Shown here piece by piece: positions 1 through 6,211 of a stretch of DNA of 6,276 nt. The notes under the pieces are model-generated. The model worked only from the letters and a program-made list of their open reading frames with translations, searched no databases and was not told where the DNA came from. Location of the stretch: positions 1-6,276 of the forward strand of contig JAUILM010000367.1 of assembly GCA_030432855.1 (NCBI GenBank). The letters are read 5' to 3'. A program made the position numbers and the translations under genes. Each line of letters starts with the position of its first letter. Position 1 is the first letter of the stretch. Origin of the DNA: Bacteroidia bacterium (lineage in GTDB: Bacteria; Bacteroidota; Bacteroidia; Chitinophagales; Saprospiraceae).

Positions 1-301
1 ATCTTTTTTTGTCATATATGTAATATTATAACCGTCGTAGGTGCAGAAGTTCCTGACTGATCCCCCAATAGTCACTAATGTAATCTAAATTGAAAGAAAA
101 TGGTTTAGCTCTTCGAAAGGTAAAAAGGATGCAGTGCTATCTAGTGTTGCAATTACTAAATTGGCACACTCCAAGATTCGTCCCTTTGCATTTTATCTGC
201 GTTTTAAAAAGCTCATGGAGCTCTGCTACACTTCGCTTTTGATGCCTTGCTAAAATACAAATTGACTTCACCTTAAGTATGCTTATTTAATAATGACAAC
301 A
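1..301. other. Intergenic or gene-poor left edge, no supported gene
   Basis: This AT-rich stretch lies downstream of the VWA gene. No frame on either strand gives a convincing protein. The longest suggestive piece is an open stretch of about 36 codons on the minus strand (about 194 down to a TAG at 85-87) that reads much like coding sequence (it includes AKGRILECANLVIATLD) but has a stop just before it and no ATG. It may be chance or a gene relic. No tRNA fold or long repeat was found. The only structure I would note is the hairpin at 206-224. Confidence 0.5.
206..224 (-). terminator. Possible intrinsic terminator of the VWA gene
   Basis: Read on the minus strand, the arms AGCTC and GAGCT flank a CAT loop. 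The stem can be extended by a G-U and an A-T pair to seven pairs, and the 3' arm runs into five T residues (210 down to 206). It lies about 80 bases past the TAG stop of the VWA gene, in the right orientation to end that transcript. The stem is short and the loop has only three bases, so this is a moderate to weak call. Confidence 0.35.
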
Positions 302-2401
302 CTAGTAAGTGCCCAAGAATCTTCGTAGGCCCCATTCGATGACAAGAAGGCCGAGCAGCACATAAAAAAGCCATTTTAGGTTAATAGCATTAGTACTCTG
401 AAAAACCCGGTAAAGGATAGGCTTCAATTCACCACTTCCTCTGATCATTTCCGTCAGAGAACTCACCTGGTCCGGGTAGATCATCGCACCATTCGAATTG
501 TTGGATAGCTGTGCCAGCATATTGTGATTGGCTACCGTGACAAAGCTTTCCTTTTCTATGGCCTGGACACTAAACTGACCTGATGCCGAATAACGCTCAC
601 CTTCATACTGCGTGCTGGCAGTCCATCGATAATCATCTACCGGCAGTCGACCGGCGTCCAGATAGTAACCATTATTTCGCTTTGAAAAGCCAAAATTAAA
701 GGCCTCTCCTTTGCTGTTGTATATAATCATATTGACTTCCGGATCATTGATCAGTTCATAAGACTGATTATACAGCTCAGCATCAAAGAGGGCATCCTCA
801 TTTTCATTCAACAAATTGTTGGCCTGGAAGACCCTAAATTTGCGCTTGTCTTCTTTTAGGGTGAGATATTGAACCGTTTTTCCCAGGATCTCATTGAAGA
901 TCTCGTAGTTGTCATTTTGTAAGTAGTCATACATCCTCCATCGCCATAGTCCTTCCGCACAGATAATGGCGGTTCTGGATTCTGATTCATCACCGATGAC
1001 CCAAAGGGGAAAATCGGTCTCTACTTTCCCGATACGCTGTCTTAACAGTACATCTGCTCCGGGATCTACCTGATAGTCAGCAAATGGGGCATCAATAGGT
1101 GCAAAAGATGATATTTGGTTCTTTAAGATATCTGTAGTGGTAAATGGACTAAAACCTGGATTCACCATGGCTTCAACCACATTGGAGGTGCTACCCTTGG
1201 GCTTGATGTTGACAAGGGATTGAAATTGATTGAGGGCTGCAATATTCGTTTGTGCACCGACTACAATAAGCTTTGGAATATTCTTTTCATTAATTGAGCG
1301 CAGCAATGGGGTCACCCTGAATCTGGCCGATGGTAACTGGTGAAGAACCACAAAATCATAATCGTCCAGGTTACCTGCAAAATCATTGGCCAGCATGGAG
1401 GAGACTTCATAGTTCTTGTTCTCTTCCAGGCTTGCCTTCAGTGCAGCGATATCGGGATGCGGACTGGCAGCCAGCATAAGGATCTTCTGGCGTGCATCTA
1501 TCACATCGATAAAGAAATCCTTTCGATTATTGCTTGCACTCTTCTCGCCCGCAACCGACGACAGGGACACGCGGAATCGCTGGAGACCGATTGATTCTTG
1601 CGGAATGGATAATTCAAAAGTTCTGAAGAAGTCATGTGCATCAATTGTAAATGTCTCGGTTTCTACCACTCTATTTCCATCACCTTCGATATGAAATACT
1701 TGCAAAGTCACTCTCTGCCCCTCGCAGTTGTATGCACTTACGTCTATCTGGACGCCTGACTTGTCTCCCAGGTAGGCAATATTATTATGGTAGATCTGCC
1801 GGATGTATAGATCCTTGTCAGGAGTGGTATCTCCCATCGCCACCGTGTAAATCGGAGCACTAAAGGCGGCATTAGAATAGAGAGGGTCTGAGCCCTCATT
1901 ATAGATGCCATCAGTGGCAAAAATAACAGCACCGAGATTTTGATCACCATACAAATCTCCTATATGACGCAGCATAGAAGACTGGTTACTACTCTTGTCA
2001 TCAAAGGTGGTAGACAGGCCATCCCGTATGTTTTCTCCAAAAGCATAGGAGCGCACCTCGTAGTCTTCACTTAAATCCTCAGCTACTGACATCAATGAGG
2101 TCGCATATTCTCTCAGAGCATTGCTATCCATTTCTTCTCGAATGGAAGCCGACACATCTTGCGCCACTACGACTATAGGTTTCTTGCTTTCCTGCTTGCT
2201 AGTTTTAAGTACGGGAGAAAGGAGAAGTAAGCTCAACAGGGAGATACTGGCAAACCGAATAAATCCCAAACCACTCTTCACCCAACCCTTTGCCGTCGGA
2301 AAGTACTGCGCTCGATAATAGAGAAGGAATGCGAATGCGCCTCCGATCAGAAGGCAGAGCAGAACACTCCAGAAAGGGTACTGAATTTCTATATTTCCCA
2401 A
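302..2401 (-). CDS. Membrane-anchored VWA protein with degenerate GATase-like region
   Basis: A 699-residue protein of a Bacteroidota group usually annotated only as VWA domain-containing or hypothetical. Two hydrophobic segments (about 11-29 and 46-64) form an N-terminal hairpin. A von Willebrand A domain follows (about 75-190), with the metal-site motif DVSAS (D82, S84, S86) and FATDG (D164); the usual loop-2 Thr is not obvious. Residues about 200-300 look like a beta-sandwich. Residues about 305-400 resemble a class I glutamine-amidotransferase fold (ILMLAAS, DYDFVVLHQ, LIVVGAQ) but no Cys sits at the nucleophile position, so catalysis is unlikely. EGLWRWRM (483-490) matches a motif I recall from this family. 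A second beta-rich region (about 535-615) and a final membrane helix (about 676-693) complete the protein. The large middle part is probably periplasmic. The start is TTG: an in-frame TAG lies two codons upstream, and no ATG or GTG occurs before the first membrane segment. The true function is unknown; metal-dependent protein binding is the inference from the VWA domain. No MoxR or Bat genes are adjacent. Confidence 0.85.
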   Translation of the reverse strand: MGNIEIQYPFWSVLLCLLIGGAFAFLLYYRAQYFPTAKGWVKSGLGFIRFASISLLSLLLLSPVLKTSKQESKKPIVVVAQDVSASIREEMDSNALREYATSLMSVAEDLSEDYEVRSYAFGENIRDGLSTTFDDKSSNQSSMLRHIGDLYGDQNLGAVIFATDGIYNEGSDPLYSNAAFSAPIYTVAMGDTTPDKDLYIRQIYHNNIAYLGDKSGVQIDVSAYNCEGQRVTLQVFHIEGDGNRVVETETFTIDAHDFFRTFELSIPQESIGLQRFRVSLSSVAGEKSASNNRKDFFIDVIDARQKILMLAASPHPDIAALKASLEENKNYEVSSMLANDFAGNLDDYDFVVLHQLPSARFRVTPLLRSINEKNIPKLIVVGAQTNIAALNQFQSLVNIKPKGSTSNVVEAMVNPGFSPFTTTDILKNQISSFAPIDAPFADYQVDPGADVLLRQRIGKVETDFPLWVIGDESESRTAIICAEGLWRWRMYDYLQNDNYEIFNEILGKTVQYLTLKEDKRKFRVFQANNLLNENEDALFDAELYNQSYELINDPEVNMIIYNSKGEAFNFGFSKRNNGYYLDAGRLPVDDYRWTASTQYEGERYSASGQFSVQAIEKESFVTVANHNMLAQLSNNSNGAMIYPDQVSSLTEMIRGSGELKPILYRVFQSTNAINLKWLFYVLLGLLVIEWGLRRFLGTY

Positions 2402-2404
2402 AGT

Positions 2405-2434
2405 CTACACTTCAATTTTTAGAGTTTCTATCAT
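2405..2434 (-). other. In-frame 9-codon leader ORF ahead of the VWA gene
   Basis: An ATG at 2434-2432 opens a reading frame for MIETLKIEV that ends in TAG at 2407-2405. It is in the same frame as the VWA gene, whose TTG start lies one codon past this TAG (TAG ACT TTG). It could be a leader peptide coupled to reinitiation, the scar of an amber mutation that shortened the N-terminus, or chance. No strong ribosome binding site is visible in front of either start. Confidence 0.3.
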
Positions 2435-2439
2435 TGTCC

Positions 2440-2480
2440 TCAGAGACACGAACAAATGGTGTACTTTATTATGTCTCTGA
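2440..2480. promoter_or_regulatory. Perfect 9-bp inverted repeat in the divergent intergenic region
   Basis: TCAGAGACA (2440-2448) and TGTCTCTGA (2472-2480) are exact reverse complements separated by 23 bases, with arm centres 32 bases apart, close to three helical turns. The repeat lies 38 bases upstream of the TTG start of the VWA gene and about 200 bases upstream of the secreted-protein gene. It could be an operator for a dimeric regulator of one or both genes, or a hairpin in the 5' leader of the VWA mRNA. The role is inferred; only the symmetry is seen. I found no clear Bacteroidota promoter (TTTG plus TAnnTTTG) in this intergenic region. Confidence 0.35.
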
Positions 2481-2680
2481 TCAGCTCCCAATGGTAAAAA
2501 AATTCAGTCGAAGGCAACTACCCGGGAGCCTCAATGATCGAAGTTAAGAATAATTCAAATAGTAAATTGTTCACCTGATCTTCACAATACGAGGTGGAAT
2601 CTAGACCAGATTATTTGCTCCAGAGGTAACTTTTCTGCAAAGTAGGCGTTAATTTTAGACGAATGTAAAGCAAGAATGCT

Positions 2681-3961
2681 ATGAATACACTGCCACGTCT
2701 TTTGACTTTCCTCATGCTCCTTCTTATCTCGGTCCGCGTGGACGCGTCCTATATCTTACTTCCCATGGACCCTGACCAGAAGGATCATTTGAAAGCCTAT
2801 GGTGTGACCTATTGGGTGCTGGATAAGGGAGCAGAAGCCTGGTGGCTGTTGAATTACCGAGGGGGTAGTTTTGCCTTTCAGCACAACGCCCTCTTTGAGA
2901 AAGAATGTAGGACGCGAGGTATTTCATTTGAAATTCTGCCTGATGTTCAGTTCAATGCATTATTGGAAGAGATCGCCAGTCCAGCCGTAAATATGGATGC
3001 GATCAAACTAGAAGTGGCACCGAAGATCGCAGTGTATTCTCCTGACTTCAATGCTAAGGGTGAAGCGGTACAGCCATGGGATGATGCCGTGACTATGGTT
3101 CTGACCTATGCAGAAATACCTTACGAGACAGTGTATGACACCAAGGTACTGGATGATGAGCTGGCACAGTATGACTGGCTGCACCTTCATCACGAGGACT
3201 TCACCGGTCAATATGGAAAGTTCTATCGTTCATATCATGCCTTTTCCTGGTATCGGGAAAACCAGAAAAAGATGGAGCAACTAGCTGCAGATCACGGATT
3301 TGCCAAAGTTTCTCAGTTGAAACTGGCCGTTGTAAAGAAAATACGTGAATATGTCATCGGTGGAGGATTTATGTTTGCCATGTGCTCAGCTACCGACACC
3401 TATGACATTGCTCTGGCTGCGGAGGGTCTTGACATATGTGATGAGATCTATGATGGCGATCCTGCGGATGCTAATGCACAGGAAAAACTGGACTTCAGCA
3501 AGACGTTTGCATTTCAAAATTTCAGCCTTATAAAAAATCCCCTCTACTATGAGCATAGTACGATAGACAATCGCAACCGAAAGGTGACGCCACAAACCGA
3601 CTATTTTAGTTTGTTTGACTTTTCAGCTAAGTGGGATCCCGTACCTACTATGCTGACTCAGAACCATACTCGCACGGTGAAGGGATTCATGGGACAATCT
3701 ACCAGCTTCAGAAAGCAACATATCAAATCCAATGTTCTCATACTGGGAGAGAATAAACCCGCCGATGAGGCACGGTATATTCATGGTACTATGAACGAGG
3801 GGCAATGGACCTTTTACGGTGGTCACGACCCGGAAGACTATCAACACTTTGTGGGAGACCCCGATACGGATTTAAGCCTTCATCCTAATTCTCCTGGATA
3901 TCGACTTATTTTGAACAATGTTTTGTTTCCTGCCGCCAAGAAGAAAAAGCAAAAAACGTAG
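2681..3961 (+). CDS. Secreted protein of the Bacteroidota 'asparagine synthetase B' family, function unknown
   Basis: A 426-residue protein that I recognise as a widespread Bacteroidota family, often named asparagine synthetase B in databases. The name does not fit: there is no N-terminal catalytic Cys after Met and no SGGxDS PP-loop. An N-terminal signal peptide (hydrophobic about 7-20, likely cleavage after VDA at 20-22) points to the periplasm or outside. Recognisable family segments are SYILLPMD (23-30), LLNYRGGSF (56-64), WDDAVTMVLTYAEIPY (133-148), WLHLHHEDFTGQYG (166-179), IGGGFMFAMCSATDTYDIAL (226-245), LFDFSAKWDPVPTML (311-325), ARYIHGT (364-370), FYGGHDPEDYQH (378-389) and LHPNSPGYRLILNN (400-413). 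Residues about 113-255 have an alternating alpha/beta pattern like a glutamine-amidotransferase or ThuA-type fold, with C235 near a possible nucleophile elbow; this is inference. The protein ends in a lysine-rich tail, KKKKQKT. The ATG at 2681 is chosen because an in-frame TAA lies five codons upstream (2666-2668) and the signal peptide begins at once. It is divergent from the VWA gene and convergent with the sulfatase, so it is probably transcribed alone. Confidence 0.85.
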   Translation: MNTLPRLLTFLMLLLISVRVDASYILLPMDPDQKDHLKAYGVTYWVLDKGAEAWWLLNYRGGSFAFQHNALFEKECRTRGISFEILPDVQFNALLEEIASPAVNMDAIKLEVAPKIAVYSPDFNAKGEAVQPWDDAVTMVLTYAEIPYETVYDTKVLDDELAQYDWLHLHHEDFTGQYGKFYRSYHAFSWYRENQKKMEQLAADHGFAKVSQLKLAVVKKIREYVIGGGFMFAMCSATDTYDIALAAEGLDICDEIYDGDPADANAQEKLDFSKTFAFQNFSLIKNPLYYEHSTIDNRNRKVTPQTDYFSLFDFSAKWDPVPTMLTQNHTRTVKGFMGQSTSFRKQHIKSNVLILGENKPADEARYIHGTMNEGQWTFYGGHDPEDYQHFVGDPDTDLSLHPNSPGYRLILNNVLFPAAKKKKQKT

Positions 3962-3984
3962 GAAGTGCCATTACTCACTAAAGT

Positions 3985-4004
3985 CCAAATATTTGGTGTT
4001 TCTT
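3985..4004 (+). terminator. Weak palindrome and T-rich tract behind the secreted-protein gene
   Basis: The 12-base perfect palindrome CCAAATATTTGG (3985-3996) lies 23 bases after the TAG of the plus-strand gene and is followed by TGTTTCTT. As RNA it can form only a short stem (CCAA/TTGG) around an ATAT loop, so it would be a poor terminator. A second hairpin nearby (GGGAT/ATCCC, 4038-4042 and 4049-4053, six-base loop) lacks a T-run. The convergent layout calls for termination here, but the evidence for this exact site is thin. Confidence 0.2.
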
Positions 4005-4078
4005 GATTCGCACTCCCGGTAAGATTAGGAACGGTAGGGGATAATCTGATCCCTCCACCTTCTTCTGGGTTAATCTAT

Positions 4079-4097
4079 CATTCCCAATTATGGAATG
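4079..4097 (-). terminator. Hairpin behind the sulfatase gene, possible terminator
   Basis: CATTCC (4079-4084) and GGAATG (4092-4097) pair perfectly over six bases with a seven-base loop, starting 10 bases past the sulfatase TAG on the minus strand. No T-run follows on that strand, so it is not a classic intrinsic terminator; it could act as a 3'-end stabilising stem. Confidence 0.22.
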
Positions 4098-4106
4098 TCC
4101 TACCTG

Positions 4107-6149
4107 CTAAATACTGGCCCATTTCTGCAACAGGTAGCGGGCAATTCGTAAATCATAAGGAAGTCCAAATGCATAATATGGATCTGGCATCACACCGTCT
4201 TGAAGGCCTATACCTTGACCAAAGGCGGTGCTAATCTTTCCCAGAGTAGTGCTTAAGGTGTCTGCAGCTCGCAGATCTTCTTCTCCTTCATTGGAATTTC
4301 TGGGAATGCCTCCTCTCTGTGGACGCCTTGCCATCTTCTCCTCCAGCTCATTGGCTAGCTTTTTTACTACGTTAATCAGATCGTTATCCACATCACCTAG
4401 CGCGTCGATACTACCGAGCGCAAAGTAACGATCAATGAGTTCAAATTGAATTGTATCCTCGAAAATACGGCTATATGCTTTAGTAGCTTTTTCCCTTTCC
4501 CCTAATCCATACAGAGCTTCTGCAGCAATCGATGCCACTGCACCCGCTTCATCCAATGAGGCTGATACTAATTCTTCAATTGCCGGTTGTGCTTCTTCTT
4601 CCAAAAGGAGCAGACCAGTGGCTCCCCAATAACGCATAGCACTATTATCATGGTTTAGATAGTCTATGAAGGTCCCAAGGTTTTCAGGACCTCCAAGGAT
4701 CGACAGATCCGAAGCAACAATCAATTCTTCGAAGGGACATTCATGTGAACGCAAGTAATCATAGAGAGATCGATCGCCTGCCAGAGATTTGTATTCGGTT
4801 TCAGGAATCACGCCTCCATCCCTGATCTGCATCCGCCAGACATCCAATCTCTTGCGCATCTTGTCTAGTTCATCAGCATAGGCTGGATCATTGACCAGGT
4901 TATTTACCTCCCAGTAGTCATTCTCGGTATCGTAGAGCTCTTCCATGGGTTTGTTTAAAAAAGGCCTGCTTTGAATCTCATTGGTCATACCTGTCTCGAA
5001 GGCTTGCTGCCAAGATTGGGCCGAGGGCTGGATAAAAAGATAATCTACATGCTGCATAGCTATCCTGTGAGGCATGTAATTCCTAATGTAACGGTATTTT
5101 TTGTCACGGACAGCCCGAACATTGTCAAAACGCTCGTCCATGCGCTGGCGGGTCATGACGGTATAATCAGGATCGGCCGTCTTCTGGCTACCCAAAAAAG
5201 CACTACCCTGGATGTAATCTGGTATGGGTAATTCGAGCATGCTATATAATGTAGGTGCCAAATCAGTAAAATTCACTAGTCGGTCCACTTTCATACCCGG
5301 ATGGGAGGCGGGATAGAGGTGCTTGTATTTTTCCGGAATTCGGATAATCAGTGGCACCTTGGTGCCCGTCTCGTTACAGAAGCGTTTGCTACGAGGAAGA
5401 ACTCCTCCATGATCCGAATAGTAAAATACGATGGTGTTTTCTGCCAGACCATTATCTTCCAACTCATTCAATAACATTCCCACTTCAGTGTCCATGTCTT
5501 CTATCCGATCATAGTACTGAGCCCAATCGTGACGAATCACCGGGGTTTCAGGATGGTAGGGCGCAATGTCAACATTATCAGGAGAATGTCGCAGATTAAC
5601 GGTCTCGGTAAAGCGTTGGTTACTGCTTTCGTGACTGCTGAAAAGATTGAAGACAGCAAAGAAAGGTGTCCCTTCAGGCCGGTTTAGGTAATGCGCTTTG
5701 GCACTGCTTTCATCCCAGATATCTCCAGAAATACTGCTAGAGCAATAAGCGGTCTTGGAATTGTTAGTGCTATAATACCCGGCTTCACGCAACACCTCTG
5801 CATAGGTGCGTATCACGTCTGAAGTAGGGAAGTTGCTGTTCATATTCTCGTTCCCATTGGACGCTGCGTACACTCCGGTGATGATAGAATTCCGAGCTGG
5901 ATTGCAAACTGGGCTGGTTGCATAAGCTCGAGTGTAGAGGAATCCTTCCTCAGCGAATTTGTCCAGGTTCGGTGTTGTCGAGAAACTATTACCATAGCTA
6001 CCTAGGTAGTAGGCAGAATTATCCTCACTAGTAATCCAGAGAATATTTGGAAGGTCTTCGGATTCTTCAGGGTTACATGCTGATCCTAGTGCACCAAGAA
6101 TGATAACTAGCAGTACAATTGCATGTGTAAAACGAGCATACATCTTCAT
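4107..6149 (-). CDS. Family S1 sulfatase, predicted lipoprotein, with C-terminal HEAT-like repeats
   Basis: A 680-residue type I sulfatase expected to remove sulfate esters (or N-sulfate) from a glycan, using a formylglycine made from Cys82 and a bound calcium. The signature VCNPARNSIITG (81-92) fits CxPxR...TG, with C82 and R86 the key residues. Other expected active-site positions are present: SEDNS (41-45, metal site), SSHES (171-175), SDHGG (245-249) and TGTKVP (261-266, K264). The WDESSAKAH and NRPEGTPFFAVFN segments (145-168) resemble Bacteroidota sulfatases annotated as heparan N-sulfatase-like, so SulfAtlas subfamily S1_8 or a relative is a guess; the substrate cannot be read from sequence. 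The sulfatase domain ends around 455 after the usual ELYDTENDYWEVNNL segment. Residues about 490-600 then show HEAT-like helical repeats (AMRYWGATGLLLLE; IAAEALYGLGEREKA). The N-terminus is a lipoprotein-like signal ending LGSAC25, then NPEESED, suggesting export to the outer-membrane surface. The ATG at 6149 is used; Met3 is a possible alternative. Maturation needs a sulfatase-maturing enzyme encoded elsewhere. Confidence 0.92.
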   Translation of the reverse strand: MKMYARFTHAIVLLVIILGALGSACNPEESEDLPNILWITSEDNSAYYLGSYGNSFSTTPNLDKFAEEGFLYTRAYATSPVCNPARNSIITGVYAASNGNENMNSNFPTSDVIRTYAEVLREAGYYSTNNSKTAYCSSSISGDIWDESSAKAHYLNRPEGTPFFAVFNLFSSHESSNQRFTETVNLRHSPDNVDIAPYHPETPVIRHDWAQYYDRIEDMDTEVGMLLNELEDNGLAENTIVFYYSDHGGVLPRSKRFCNETGTKVPLIIRIPEKYKHLYPASHPGMKVDRLVNFTDLAPTLYSMLELPIPDYIQGSAFLGSQKTADPDYTVMTRQRMDERFDNVRAVRDKKYRYIRNYMPHRIAMQHVDYLFIQPSAQSWQQAFETGMTNEIQSRPFLNKPMEELYDTENDYWEVNNLVNDPAYADELDKMRKRLDVWRMQIRDGGVIPETEYKSLAGDRSLYDYLRSHECPFEELIVASDLSILGGPENLGTFIDYLNHDNSAMRYWGATGLLLLEEEAQPAIEELVSASLDEAGAVASIAAEALYGLGEREKATKAYSRIFEDTIQFELIDRYFALGSIDALGDVDNDLINVVKKLANELEEKMARRPQRGGIPRNSNEGEEDLRAADTLSTTLGKISTAFGQGIGLQDGVMPDPYYAFGLPYDLRIARYLLQKWASI

Positions 6150-6164
6150 TAGGTTTCGATTTGA

Positions 6165-6211
6165 TAATAATTTACTCAGATTGTTAATACAACGTAATAC
6201 TAAATTAATAT
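6165..6211. repeat. Helically spaced TAATA repeats upstream of the sulfatase
   Basis: TAATA occurs at 6165-6169, 6185-6189, 6195-6199 and 6206-6210, with spacings of 20, 10 and 11 bases; the two central copies are exact TAATAC. They lie 16 to 61 bases upstream of the sulfatase ATG. Same-face spacing is what an operator or bent promoter DNA would show, but the region is AT-rich and chance is plausible. No convincing TAnnTTTG promoter box was found beside them. Confidence 0.22.

Noticed and set aside
160..200. T-arm-like AGATTCGTCC suggesting a tRNA
   Set aside because: No acceptor, D or anticodon stem can be drawn around it on either strand.
2290..2547. Plus-strand reading frame of 85 codons crossing the 5' end of the VWA gene
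   Set aside because: More than 100 bases are antisense to the well-supported VWA gene, the translation is low in recognisable motifs and rich in Arg and Ser, and no family is suggested.
2402..2680. Bacteroidota promoters (TTTG and TAnnTTTG boxes) for the two divergent genes
   Set aside because: Only imperfect boxes with wrong spacing were found, for example TAACTTTT at 2627-2634, so no promoter is called.
2676..2684. Minimal reading frame ATG CTA TGA whose stop overlaps the start of the secreted-protein gene
   Set aside because: A two-codon frame of this kind arises easily by chance, and nothing else supports regulation through it.
2681..3961. Function as asparagine synthetase (asnB)
   Set aside because: No Ntn-type Cys2, no SGGxDS loop, and a clear signal peptide; only the family name in databases suggests it, so no gene symbol is given.
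4971..5599. Plus-strand reading frames inside the sulfatase gene
   Set aside because: They are antisense to a sulfatase with intact catalytic motifs and show no domain or signal of their own.
302..6149. A single operon or a polysaccharide utilization locus
   Set aside because: The three genes alternate in strand (minus, plus, minus) and no SusC, SusD, glycosidase or regulator is present in the window.
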